DNA of 8,463 bases, taken from the NCBI GenBank assembly GCA_036402075.1, contig DASWTP010000152.1, positions 1-8,463 of the forward strand. Reading direction: 5' to 3'. A model generated the notes under the pieces. That model searched no databases. It had not been told where the DNA came from and worked only from the letters and a program-made list of their open reading frames with translations. This stretch comes from Chryseosolibacter sp036402075 (lineage in GTDB: Bacteria; Bacteroidota; Bacteroidia; Cytophagales; Cyclobacteriaceae). Of the stretch, positions 1 through 6,842 are shown one piece after another (within the stretch, counting starts at the first letter, position 1; every line of letters begins with the position of its first letter). Both the position numbers and the translations under genes were made by a program.

Positions 1-1
1 C

Positions 2-499
2 CGGTTTAAGGCGAAGCATATTAAAAGCAGCGATTTTCTTCTAACCCAGGGCGAGGTTTGCAAAGATCTTCTTTTCGTTCAAAAGGGATGTCTGCGTTTA
101 TACTATGTAAAAGACGAGATCGAAGTCTCGGTCTGGTTCTCTTTCGAGCACAGTTCAGCCATTGAAGTGTATAGCTTCATCAGTGGCCTGCCAACCAATT
201 ATTTTCTTCAGGCAATTGAAGACAGCGAAGTGTTATATATCAGTAAAAAAGAATTGGACCAGCTTTCTCTGTCGCAGCCTAAGATGCAGGTGATGATGAA
301 GAATTTCTGGGAAGATGTACTGCTCAACCTGATCAGCCGGTTTACAGCCCTGCAGACAGACTCGGCAGAGAAACGATACCTCGACCTTCTGGCTAAACCG
401 CCATATATGAAAGCAATACCCTTGAAGTATCTCGCTTCGTTCATTGGAGTTACTCCTACATCGCTCAGTCGTATCAGGCGACAAATCAAAAGGCAGTAA
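2..499 (+). CDS. Crp/Fnr family transcriptional regulator (5' partial)
   Basis: The frame is open from the window edge to the TAG-ending stop at 499, giving 165 residues; about 25-30 N-terminal residues are probably missing. The visible part has the order of a Crp/Fnr regulator. First comes a cyclic-nucleotide-binding-type beta roll (residues about 1-85) containing the typical 'LLTQGEVCKDLLFVQKGCLR' stretch. A dimerisation helix follows at about 90-115, and then a C-terminal winged helix-turn-helix (about 139-163) with 'ASFIGVTPTSLSRIRRQI'. Bacteroidota carry many such regulators, and most do not bind cAMP. The roll lacks an obvious cAMP phosphate-binding R-S pair, so the ligand is unknown. 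It likely acts as a cytosolic DNA-binding dimer. The family is clear; the target genes are not. The next gene starts 65 bases downstream and need not be regulated by it. Confidence 0.93.
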   Translation, partial: RFKAKHIKSSDFLLTQGEVCKDLLFVQKGCLRLYYVKDEIEVSVWFSFEHSSAIEVYSFISGLPTNYFLQAIEDSEVLYISKKELDQLSLSQPKMQVMMKNFWEDVLLNLISRFTALQTDSAEKRYLDLLAKPPYMKAIPLKYLASFIGVTPTSLSRIRRQIKRQ

Positions 500-506
500 G
501 ACCGGC

Positions 507-536
507 TGTGAAGAAAATATGATAAGAATAAGTTTC
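507..536 (+). promoter_or_regulatory. weak candidate Bacteroidota-type promoter
   Basis: TGTG at 507-510 is separated by 18 bases from TAAGTTTC at 529-536. This resembles the Bacteroidota sigma-ABfr pattern (TTTG, about 19 bases, TAnnTTTG), with one mismatch in each box. It lies about 28 bases before the ATG at 565 and could drive the 565-2987 run of genes. With two mismatches a chance match is quite possible. Confidence 0.18.
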
Positions 537-564
537 CTCTCCCCCTTGTAAGTTCCATTGCATT

Positions 565-1233
565 ATGGGAAAATACTTTCGCGACATCAGTATTCACACC
601 TACAATGGACAGGTTCTTCCGGAGGAGAAGACACAAAGGGACTTCAATGTATCTGCCCACACCGTTCAGGATTTGTTTTATTACCTCATACCCCGGCCCA
701 TCGAGTTCAAGACAATCACTAAACTTAATATTCTCATCACTGACAAACTCGTTTTGCCGAAACAGTTTTCGGTTTTCCCAGACGGCATCGCTGAGTTCAA
801 CTTTTTTTCCTTTGACTTCGCTGCCTATTTTCGAAGTCCGAGACCAGAGCAAAATAGCCTTCTCCTTGCGCTCCTTCGTGATACACTTACCAAAATTGGC
901 GATCCCCAAGAGAACTCAACCGCAAAGCTTCTGAAGGTGTGTGATAAGATCCGGGAAAATAATTTTGCACTAGAGTGGGAAAGTAAAAAAATGTCGAAGC
1001 AAAGCCGGAACAGAAAGTACGAGGCTAAAGTGATCTTCACCGTTGATGATCATGGACAAAATGCACGTGTTGCGATTCTTGACAAGAATGGAACGCTGCT
1101 TTTGGAAGAGCAATTGCTCCAAAATGTTCTGTTTGAATTTTCTGAGAAACTCGCCAGGTCGCAATGGGAGGGAAACGTATTCAAAATAGTCGGAAAAGAC
1201 GGCCATGTTTTCAGAGAATATGCTGTCGGATGA
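565..1233 (+). CDS. hypothetical soluble protein, 222 aa
   Basis: I do not recognise this 222-residue protein. It has no signal peptide and no membrane segment, so it should be cytosolic. The N-terminal half (about 1-100) alternates short hydrophobic and charged stretches. The middle (about 135-152) is a very basic, hydrophilic region rich in Lys, Arg and Ser. The C-terminal third looks like beta strands ('AKVIFTVDD', 'ARVAILDKNGTLLLEEQLL', 'VFKIVGKDGHVFREYAV'). ATG 565 is the only reasonable start; no strong ribosome binding site is visible, as is normal in Bacteroidota. The membrane-protein gene begins 16 bases after its stop, so the two are probably co-transcribed. Codon use and composition resemble the neighbours, which supports a real gene. 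A 233-codon open frame on the opposite strand (208-909) overlaps it but looks like a shadow. Confidence 0.75.
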   Translation: MGKYFRDISIHTYNGQVLPEEKTQRDFNVSAHTVQDLFYYLIPRPIEFKTITKLNILITDKLVLPKQFSVFPDGIAEFNFFSFDFAAYFRSPRPEQNSLLLALLRDTLTKIGDPQENSTAKLLKVCDKIRENNFALEWESKKMSKQSRNRKYEAKVIFTVDDHGQNARVAILDKNGTLLLEEQLLQNVLFEFSEKLARSQWEGNVFKIVGKDGHVFREYAVG

Positions 1234-1249
1234 ATGAAAAAGACTCGCC

Positions 1250-2134
1250 ATGATTAAAATACGACACTCACTGCTTTCCGACCGGATGTTTCTTCTCGGG
1301 TTGTTTACTCTGGTTGTAAATGATTTCGTGCTTAAGCACCTTGTAGGTGGACTGGTAACAGGTAAGTTGTCTGATATTGCCGGACTTTTTGTTTTTCCTT
1401 TTTTCTGGAGTGCGTTTTTTTCAGCGCATACACGCAAGATCTATGTTTGCACTATCGCGCTGTTCATCGTTTGGAAAACGCCACTCTCAACGCGCGTTAT
1501 TTTTGAAATCAACAATGTCTTTGGAACGGAATTTTACCGTGTTGTAGATTACTCCGATCTGCTTGCTTTAGTTGTTGTGCCATTGTCGTACGTTTACTTT
1601 CAACGACAACGCGAACGCGATAACACTGAATCCAGTTCGGTGAGAATTGCGCCAATGGTAATTGCAGTAGTCTCAGTGTTGTCGTTTGTGGCCACCACCC
1701 TGCCTCGCACCGATGTGGCTGTCAATATGCCAATTGGCGAATCCTACGAAGTGGACCATTCCAGGAAGGAAATTCTTACCCATCGGATGAAGCCAGCGCG
1801 GATGACGACTGACACGCTTTTGCCACCTGCTACTGACAGCTTGTTTTTGCTGCGATTTGATAGTGGTGGTCGCACGCTGGTCGCATCAGTAAAGATCCTG
1901 GAACATAAGCCGGGAATAACGACAATGGAATTGGTGTCTGTAAAATCGGTTGTCGTATTTGCACGCTTTTTTGGTCGCATCGATAAAGATGACCGTAAAA
2001 AGATTAATCAACTAACGCGTGACGACTACAGGAAATTTTTTGAAAGTGGCGTAATCAACCTGGTCAGGAACAGAGCCGATAACGCCATATACTATATAAG
2101 CCAAAGCGATCAATCTGTCTCACCTGCTAATTAA
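1250..2134 (+). CDS. five-helix integral membrane protein with C-terminal soluble domain
   Basis: This 294-residue protein has an N-terminal membrane part and a hydrophilic C-terminal part. Probable helices are at residues 11-33, 42-59, 64-77, 103-117 and 132-150; the third is short. A striking block spans the end of helix 1 and the start of helix 2: 'NDFVLKH', then 'TGKLSDIAGLFVFP' (about residues 24-50). A second block, 'YSDLLALVVVPLSY', sits at about 101-114. From memory, similar 'N-D-x-x-L-K ... T-G-K-L-S-D-x-A-G' proteins occur in myxobacteria and other bacteria as uncharacterised membrane proteins, but I cannot name a family. Polar and charged residues inside the helices (Asp25, Lys39, Asp42, Asp103) could form a functional site. 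The roughly 140-residue tail after helix 5 would lie outside the cytoplasm if the N-terminus is inside. Lying between an unknown soluble protein and a cation transporter, its role is open. Confidence 0.82.
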   Translation: MIKIRHSLLSDRMFLLGLFTLVVNDFVLKHLVGGLVTGKLSDIAGLFVFPFFWSAFFSAHTRKIYVCTIALFIVWKTPLSTRVIFEINNVFGTEFYRVVDYSDLLALVVVPLSYVYFQRQRERDNTESSSVRIAPMVIAVVSVLSFVATTLPRTDVAVNMPIGESYEVDHSRKEILTHRMKPARMTTDTLLPPATDSLFLLRFDSGGRTLVASVKILEHKPGITTMELVSVKSVVVFARFFGRIDKDDRKKINQLTRDDYRKFFESGVINLVRNRADNAIYYISQSDQSVSPAN

Positions 2135-2192
2135 GGTTGAGGCGTGATGGATGCAAGAACAGCGCTGGTGGTTGGATAAATCGAATTTACCT

Positions 2193-2987
2193 ATGGACAA
2201 ATCTACATTTGACATTACAAAAATGGACTGCCCATCGGAGGAGACTTTAATTCGCATGAAGCTTGGGGCCTTCACCAACATTAAGAACCTTGATTTCGAT
2301 TTAGAAAAACGAAGGCTTACGGTGTACCATGACGGCTTAACCGAGCAGATCGAACAGTCAATTAGCGATCTCAAGTTGAATTCAAAACGAGTTGCTACCG
2401 AAAAGGTGCCTGATTTTTCAACCATTGATGCGGACAAAAGTCAACGCAAGCTTTTGTGGATTGTTCTAAGTATAAACTTTGCCTTTTTTGCCGTGGAAAG
2501 CGTAACCGGCTTCATCTCAAAATCAATGGGCTTGGTTGGTGATAGTCTCGATATGCTTGCTGACGCCATTGTGTATGGACTGAGTCTTTTTGCGGTGGGC
2601 CGCACGTTGCAGGCAAAACGAAACGTAAGCCGCGTGAGCGGATATTTTCAGATGACCCTGGCGTTTGTCGGATTCGTTGAGGTGATCAGGCGTTTCCTGG
2701 CTATAGACTCGCCTCCCGATTATATGACGATGATCATTGTGTCGCTGTGCGCTCTTGTTGCCAATGCAGTTTGTCTCTACCTGCTCCAAAAATCAAAAAG
2801 CAACGAGGCCCACATGAAGGCAAGCATGATTTTTACCTCCAACGACATCATCATAAATGCAGGTGTAGTCCTGGCTGGTATTATGGTCTTTCTTTTCGAT
2901 TCTAACAAACCGGATCTGGTTGTGGGAACGATCGTATTTGTTATTGTGATGCGAGGAGCGTTCAGAATTCTGAAGTTATCCAGGTAA
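2193..2987 (+). CDS. HMA-CDF cation diffusion facilitator-like transporter
   Basis: The 264-residue protein joins an N-terminal HMA-like metal-binding fold (residues about 3-66, 'FDITKMDCPSEE') to six membrane helices (about 88-106, 113-138, 150-168, 177-198, 212-233, 241-258) of the cation diffusion facilitator superfamily. It probably moves a divalent cation across the inner membrane. The site in helix 2 is 'GDSLDMLADA' with Asp117, Asp120 and Asp124. In helix 5 the usual HxxxD is replaced by 'SNDIIIN' (Asn217, Asp218, Asn222), and the HMA domain has one Cys (Cys13) instead of CxxC. There is no long cytosolic C-terminal domain as in FieF or ZitB. I chose the ATG at 2193 because, as I recall the family, relatives begin just before 'TFDITKMDCPSEE'. 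An in-frame ATG at 2151 would add 14 unlike residues (MQEQRWW...). The metal cannot be told from sequence. Confidence 0.9.
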   Translation: MDKSTFDITKMDCPSEETLIRMKLGAFTNIKNLDFDLEKRRLTVYHDGLTEQIEQSISDLKLNSKRVATEKVPDFSTIDADKSQRKLLWIVLSINFAFFAVESVTGFISKSMGLVGDSLDMLADAIVYGLSLFAVGRTLQAKRNVSRVSGYFQMTLAFVGFVEVIRRFLAIDSPPDYMTMIIVSLCALVANAVCLYLLQKSKSNEAHMKASMIFTSNDIIINAGVVLAGIMVFLFDSNKPDLVVGTIVFVIVMRGAFRILKLSR

Positions 2988-3154
2988 TGAAATTCCGAAG
3001 GGCCTGGAAAATGTTAATGAAAAAGCGATCTTAGCGACTGAAGTGAGGGAGACACCAGTTGATAGTCAATTTGGATAATCCTTCTCAAATGAGAACGTTA
3101 GGCTGCTGGAGGCTCATGGAAGATCAGCGACATTCAGAATGTGCGTTAACCCGC

Positions 3155-3179
3155 GTTCGTTCACCATTAACAAACGAAC
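3155..3179. promoter_or_regulatory. inverted repeat, possible operator or hairpin
   Basis: GTTCGTT (3155-3161) and AACGAAC (3173-3179) are perfect inverted copies separated by 11 bases. The centre-to-centre spacing of 18 bases is larger than one helical turn. It could be a protein-binding dyad or the stem of an RNA hairpin. It is about 155 bases before the ATG of the gene at 3333. No regulator can be assigned, and a 7-bp dyad can arise by chance. Confidence 0.3.
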
Positions 3180-3235
3180 ATAAATCCATCAAATGTATAG
3201 TGAATTGAAACACCGGCAGGTAAACGTGGGAGACC

Positions 3236-3256
3236 TTACAACGGATCATGTTGTAA
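3236..3256. promoter_or_regulatory. inverted repeat TTACAAC-N7-GTTGTAA, possible operator
   Basis: TTACAAC (3236-3242) and GTTGTAA (3250-3256) form a perfect 7-bp dyad with a 7-base spacer. The half-sites are 14 bases apart centre to centre. The dyad sits 76 bases before the ATG at 3333, just upstream of the weak promoter-like bases at 3268-3299. That is where an activator site would be expected. The binding protein is unknown. Confidence 0.35.
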
Positions 3257-3332
3257 CCTATTTCACGTTTTATGGCCTTGGATACGTCTTGGAAGTTTGC
3301 CAGGTGCGTAATTAGAAATAACATGCCGTGCT

Positions 3333-3845
3333 ATGAAAAATCCAATTGAAACTCAAAAAGAAGGATACCGTCAGCTTATCAATCTGTGTGTGGCGGAATC
3401 GGGGCGACCCGGACTCCTCGCTTTTATTGATAAGCTTTCGGACTACAATGGAGATGACGAGTACGTGACCACGCTCAATTACGTAAAAGATTACCTTGAG
3501 GAAAACGAAATCCATTTTATAATGGCGTTTGACTGGAAGCAGGAAGTTGATGACCTGGCCTGGCGCATTTCATCTTCCTTGCGCGACAATTATGACATGA
3601 ATCTTGAGTTGCCGGACCCCGGTGTTTATGGAGAACAGGCATCGGTATCGTACAAAAACGTCTTTAAAGATTACGATAAAGCAGTGGCGCGCGGAAACTT
3701 AAAACTAGGATTTATTGACACCAATTCAGACGAATACGTTTTGGTCTTGCACAAAAAGGAAGACGAACGCAATGTGCGGGATGCTATAGAAAAGATTGGG
3801 TACCCTTACCTTGATGTTAGCTCCCGCAAGATCAGCAACGAGTAG
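3333..3845 (+). CDS. DUF6630-like cytosolic protein, 170 aa
   Basis: This acidic 170-residue protein has no signal peptide or membrane segment. Two blocks stand out: 'FDWKQEVDDLAWRI' (about 66-79) and 'LGFIDTNSDEYVLVLHK' (about 125-141). The pattern of a 'DWK' strand followed by a helix with Trp, and later 'FIDTxSDEYxL', matches my memory of the DUF6630 family. That family consists of small uncharacterised bacterial proteins, some near SMI1/KNR4-type immunity genes. No catalytic residues can be proposed. It starts after a 345-base gap with two dyads, so it is probably transcribed on its own, and it ends 32 bases before a convergent gene. The family name is from recall rather than a search; the gene itself is well supported. 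Confidence 0.85.
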   Translation: MKNPIETQKEGYRQLINLCVAESGRPGLLAFIDKLSDYNGDDEYVTTLNYVKDYLEENEIHFIMAFDWKQEVDDLAWRISSSLRDNYDMNLELPDPGVYGEQASVSYKNVFKDYDKAVARGNLKLGFIDTNSDEYVLVLHKKEDERNVRDAIEKIGYPYLDVSSRKISNE

Positions 3846-3877
3846 ATTCCATTTGTCAACAACTCTTGAGGCTGCCT

Positions 3878-4507
3878 TTAAATACCAAGCCCAACGTGCA
3901 GTGCTAGCATCAAATTGGCGCGATCAGGCTGTTGGTAGCGCTCAAAAGAAGGTGCAGTCTTCAAGTCGACTGTAGTGGTAAGTTTTACAAAATCGTTTAG
4001 GTGAATTAAGGCCCCGTATCCGACAGCGCAGCCGAGGCCTGTTTTACTACTTGAAAACAGATCGGTCCTCGTGTTGGTTAAGCTGAAAGGAAACATAAGG
4101 ATTGCAGTAAGAAAATTAAGATCGGGGCGTTCCATTTTGTAAACATTCTGGTCGAAGTGGCGCACGCCAACGTTGAATATCATCATTGGGATCACGCGAC
4201 CTGTTCTCCTGAAGAAAAAGCGGTTAGTCAGATCGATCATGCTCGCGTCTGTCGCACTGTGTTGGCCGAGTGACGAAGGTTCCTTCTCGCCATGCAGCAT
4301 GATGCGCAGCCCCACATGGTATTGTTTGCTTGCCACCGGACTAATGGAATATATAAAACCACCGAACACCGCTGGCTTTCCGGCTGTCTCCGCATCAAGC
4401 CCAAACGCAAAGTAGTGTCTCTTCAACGCATAAACGGAGTCACGTTTGGTCTGTGCGCACAAGATCGCGGAAATGGAGCATAGCAGGACGAGAAGAAATG
4501 TTTTCAT
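3878..4507 (-). CDS. exported protein, probably outer-membrane beta-barrel-like, 209 aa
   Basis: Read on the minus strand from ATG 4507. The first 19-20 residues form a signal peptide (Lys2, hydrophobic core 'FLLVLLCSISAIL', probable cut near 'CAQ'). The mature part, about 190 residues, alternates polar and hydrophobic residues in short strands rich in Gly and aromatic residues, such as 'HYFAFGLDAETAG', 'QYHVGLRIML' and 'MMIFNVGVRHF', and it ends 'LMLALHVGLGI'. This is typical of small outer-membrane barrels, although the last residue is Ile rather than the usual Phe. No enzyme motif is visible, and I recognise no specific family. It is divergent from the secreted-protein gene at 4688 and convergent with the DUF6630-like gene, so it is probably a single-gene unit. 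Confidence 0.78.
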   Translation of the reverse strand: MKTFLLVLLCSISAILCAQTKRDSVYALKRHYFAFGLDAETAGKPAVFGGFIYSISPVASKQYHVGLRIMLHGEKEPSSLGQHSATDASMIDLTNRFFFRRTGRVIPMMIFNVGVRHFDQNVYKMERPDLNFLTAILMFPFSLTNTRTDLFSSSKTGLGCAVGYGALIHLNDFVKLTTTVDLKTAPSFERYQQPDRANLMLALHVGLGI

Positions 4508-4687
4508 AGGCGAATTGTTTGGGGTTACACAATCGCACCATTCAGCTACACATCTTGAAGTTAATGATTTTTGAAAGGTAAATAGCAGCGGGGCGCAAAT
4601 ATTTCACGCTTGCAATCGTTATGCATAATAGTTTTTTTAAATTTAGTTCGAAGGCCATAGTGCTTATAGTCTCGCTCCAACACAACA
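4508..4687. other. divergent intergenic region with promoters for both sides
   Basis: This 180-base AT-rich stretch separates the minus-strand gene ending at 4507 from the plus-strand gene at 4688, so promoters must point both ways. I looked for TTTG-N19-TAnnTTTG on both strands. Only near matches with wrong spacing were found: TAAATTTA at about 4648-4655, which reads as TAAATTTA on both strands, and GATTTTTG at about 4565-4572. No strong hairpin, operator or small RNA is visible. Confidence 0.4.
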
Positions 4688-5425
4688 ATGAAAAAAGATC
4701 TATTCCTCATTCTATTCGGCCTGATATCCCTGAATGTCTCTGTGGCCCAAATTGACTCCATTGCACGAGCAAAGGAAGACAGCCTCTGCCGAGAGTTGAT
4801 ACGCGAGCAGTTTGATTTCATGCGCTCGAACGGTCATCAACATTTTGGCAGCCTGCCCACGAAAGGATGGTACACCGAAACAGCACCAAAAGCTTTTGGC
4901 TACGGTATTCCCTGGAACAACGTGATTGACGAAACACAGGTGGCAAGTGGCATTGTAATTCAAAATAGTCTGCCCAAAGGTTCAGCCTATACAGACCCAA
5001 ATGGCAACACAATGGGGTATGCCATCTTCTTTACGCGCATCATCAATGAATCGGCTTCTCTAATGGAAGTAACAATGACTTTTTCAGCGGACGTATTTTC
5101 GCCATCGCCTGATACATACCTTCGACTTCTGCTACCCACCGACACCATGACGCTTGACAAGGTATTATTGTACGACTATGGAGCTACTGGTCTGAAATCA
5201 TTCCTGGATACTTCCCTGAATGTTCCCGGCATGATCCGGAAACAGATCGCCCCAAAGGATGATTTTCTTTTTTATGTTGTGATGCTGGTCCATCAAGGTG
5301 GTGGTGGCCCGGCCCGGGCCGGACTTGTTGTAAGAGATCAAAACCTGTTTTATAAATTCAACGGCATGGGAGCGCAGTTTGAGCCGATGCTGATTCCCTG
5401 CGGAAGTATTACGTTCAGGAAATGA
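4688..5425 (+). CDS. secreted hypothetical protein, 245 aa
   Basis: The 245-residue product begins with a clear signal peptide (Lys2-Lys3, core 'LFLILFGLISLNV', likely cut after 'SVAQ' at about residue 21). There is no lipobox, so it should be released to the periplasm or outside. The mature protein starts with a charged helix (about 22-48), followed by beta-rich sequence such as 'ASGIVIQNSLPKG', 'ASLMEVTMTFSAD' and 'FLFYVVMLVHQGGGG'. This suggests a beta-sandwich-like fold, and a Gly run sits at about 205-208. No catalytic motif or known domain was recognised. It is the first of three same-strand genes for envelope proteins. The gap of 104 bases to the next gene leaves it open whether they share a transcript. 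Confidence 0.82.
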   Translation: MKKDLFLILFGLISLNVSVAQIDSIARAKEDSLCRELIREQFDFMRSNGHQHFGSLPTKGWYTETAPKAFGYGIPWNNVIDETQVASGIVIQNSLPKGSAYTDPNGNTMGYAIFFTRIINESASLMEVTMTFSADVFSPSPDTYLRLLLPTDTMTLDKVLLYDYGATGLKSFLDTSLNVPGMIRKQIAPKDDFLFYVVMLVHQGGGGPARAGLVVRDQNLFYKFNGMGAQFEPMLIPCGSITFRK

Positions 5426-5529
5426 ATTTTTCACCTGGACGAATTCGCCAGAAGACGTGATCTTAAAGGACCTTCTGCATCTGACGCTTCGAAGTCGGCA
5501 GTCATGGGGAGATAAGCCGTAAACCACCA

Positions 5530-5895
5530 ATGAAAACATCAAAAGTCATAATCACAATCGCCCTGATCTTGCTCGCATGGTGCGCGCAATCCAAGTTTGG
5601 ACTTTTCGGACGTTTCAATTTTGCAACTGCTTACATGGACCGCTGGAATGGAAAAGAGCGCATTATTATTTTTGGCGAACCGTTTGAAACCGATAGCATC
5701 AAATCCGCAACCGCCCCACGCCTCGGCTTTACTTATGAGCGCCTCGAAGATTGCACGGTGACGACTTCGTTTGTGAACGGTGTCACCGACTACAACAGCA
5801 TTATGAGTGACGCCATAAACAACAGACTTGGCGAAAATTGGAATGACAGGCTCGAGCGCGAAATTGCCGACATAAAAGCACAGGGGAAAGAGTAA
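5530..5895 (+). CDS. small exported or membrane-anchored hypothetical protein, 121 aa
   Basis: The 121-residue protein starts with a basic end and one hydrophobic segment (residues about 6-17, 'VIITIALILLAW') followed by Cys18. The sequence before the Cys, 'LLAWC', is a poor lipobox because Trp is at -1. It is therefore more likely a signal peptide or an N-terminal membrane anchor than a lipoprotein. The remaining roughly 100 residues are soluble: aromatic and beta-prone to about residue 75, then an acidic-basic helix at the C-terminus (about 90-121). No family was recognised. The next gene starts 11 bases after its stop, which strongly suggests co-transcription with the lipoprotein gene. Confidence 0.75.
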   Translation: MKTSKVIITIALILLAWCAQSKFGLFGRFNFATAYMDRWNGKERIIIFGEPFETDSIKSATAPRLGFTYERLEDCTVTTSFVNGVTDYNSIMSDAINNRLGENWNDRLEREIADIKAQGKE

Positions 5896-5906
5896 TTTTC
5901 TGCAGG

Positions 5907-6770
5907 ATGAAGATAGGTTTTCTATTTATGCTTACCATTGCGGGCATTTTCTCTGGCTGTCAACAGCGCTCGGACTCTGGTGGTATAGCGCGTGCGGATA
6001 ATACGGGAATTTCAAATCGCAAGAACGAGACGTATGCAACGCAGGAAAAGCAAAAAGCAGCGGATGATGGCGAACTTGATAGTGTGTGGCTTGAGAAGGC
6101 GCGAACGGATGCATTCAAAATTGCGAGGCCTGCGTTCCGAAAAAATGATTTTTCCCGACAATACGAGTTTTATCCCGAGGATAGTTCTTATGCAATTGGT
6201 ATTGATATCACCATCGGAAATCTTTTTGACGATGGTCAGCATTACTTTCTTTTACGAAGGCACGTGCCCTGGGCAACTCTCGTTGACGTATATAAACTCG
6301 TGGACACTACAACACAGCGGGTCATCAGCAGATCGCAGGGCGGAATGACCTTTGTGCGCGATACGATCCTTGATGTAAATGGTGATCACGTCAACGATTT
6401 CCTGGTACATTGGTATCCGGCTTCGGGTTGTTGCAGGCGCAATATTTACAGCGTCTACCTTAACCTGGCTTCGAACCGCGCGTTTTCGAATGAATACGAG
6501 TTCATCAATCCTACATTTTCGCCAGGGGAAAAAATTATCCGCGGTGTCGAGTATGGGCATCCGGGCGAGGTGGGGCTCTATAAATACCGGTGGAACGGAC
6601 TTGAGGTTGATACGGTTGAATTCATTTACCCGGATGTGCAAGCCAAGGGGCAGTTTATCAAGACACGCAGACGTCACTACCGCCCCACAAAAGATGACGG
6701 AACAGTGCTCAAGAACGTTCCTGCCGAATATCACCACATCGAAAGCTATGATTGGTTTATTGAGTTTTAG
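5907..6770 (+). CDS. lipoprotein with Asp-rich calcium-site-like motif, 287 aa
   Basis: The N-terminus (Lys2, core 'FLFMLTIAGI', lipobox 'FSGC') predicts cleavage by signal peptidase II before Cys18 and lipid attachment. The next residues are 'QQRSDSGG', so it is probably an envelope lipoprotein. A low-complexity linker runs to about residue 55. The folded part contains 'DTILDVNGDHVNDFLVHW' (about 152-169) with Asp156, Asn158, Asp160 and Asp164, spaced like an EF-hand or FG-GAP/VCBS calcium loop. It is followed by 'SGCCRRN' (about 173-179) with two adjacent Cys. Similar 'DxNGDxxxDF...SGCC.R' proteins are, as I recall, common uncharacterised Bacteroidota proteins. Calcium binding is an inference. 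ATG 5907 is 11 bases after the preceding stop. The gene ends 72 bases before the convergent metallopeptidase-like gene. Confidence 0.85.
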   Translation: MKIGFLFMLTIAGIFSGCQQRSDSGGIARADNTGISNRKNETYATQEKQKAADDGELDSVWLEKARTDAFKIARPAFRKNDFSRQYEFYPEDSSYAIGIDITIGNLFDDGQHYFLLRRHVPWATLVDVYKLVDTTTQRVISRSQGGMTFVRDTILDVNGDHVNDFLVHWYPASGCCRRNIYSVYLNLASNRAFSNEYEFINPTFSPGEKIIRGVEYGHPGEVGLYKYRWNGLEVDTVEFIYPDVQAKGQFIKTRRRHYRPTKDDGTVLKNVPAEYHHIESYDWFIEF

Positions 6771-6795
6771 CGATAGCCTCTTGAAGAATACGATG

Positions 6796-6825
6796 TTGCC
6801 GTTCATTTGAACTGATGGCTGGCAA
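6796..6825. terminator. weak hairpin between convergent genes
   Basis: Between two convergent genes, TTGCC (6796-6800) can pair with GGCAA (6821-6825), enclosing a small inner stem GTTCA-TT-TGAAC (6801-6812). No T-run follows on either strand, so intrinsic termination is uncertain. Position is the main support. Confidence 0.2.
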
Positions 6826-6842
6826 TCATGCATACAAACATT

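Larger units (their letters stand above)
2988..3332. other. 345-base gap without a convincing gene
   Basis: No open frame here looks protein-like; a 66-codon frame on the minus strand (3124-3324) has no recognisable features and no partner. Just after the transporter gene there is a 6-bp inverted repeat, TCCAGG/CCTGGA (2979-2984 and 3003-3008), with an 18-base loop and no T-run, too weak to call a terminator. Two perfect 7-bp dyads (listed separately) lie at 3155-3179 and 3236-3256. A GAAGTTTG at 3292-3299, with TTTT 20 bases before it, is a poor match to the Bacteroidota promoter. The length suggests the following gene has its own promoter and possibly a regulator site. Confidence 0.6.

Noticed and set aside
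208..909. A 233-codon open frame on the minus strand
   Set aside because: It overlaps the 3' half of the Crp/Fnr gene and the start of the 565-1233 gene, both better supported. Its translation shows no domain or signal.
2151..2192. Upstream ATG for the transporter gene
   Set aside because: It adds 14 residues unlike the family start; 'MDKSTFDITKMDC' fits better. It cannot be fully excluded.
2979..3008. TCCAGG/CCTGGA inverted repeat at the end of the transporter gene
   Set aside because: The 18-base loop and absence of a T-run make it a poor terminator.
3097..3103. GTTAGGC, like an integron attC core, also at 8372-8378
   Set aside because: No RYYYAAC partner lies at the right distance upstream of either copy, and there is no integrase or cassette array. 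A given 7-mer is expected about once by chance on the two strands of a window this size. The second copy does coincide with the frameshift point of the Uma2 remnant, but that is thin evidence.
3124..3324. A 66-codon minus-strand frame in the long gap
   Set aside because: It has no recognisable protein features and covers the two dyads and the likely promoter of the gene at 3333.
5426..5529. CTTCGAAG palindrome in the 104-base gap
   Set aside because: An 8-bp palindrome alone is expected by chance, and it shows no spacing to promoter elements.
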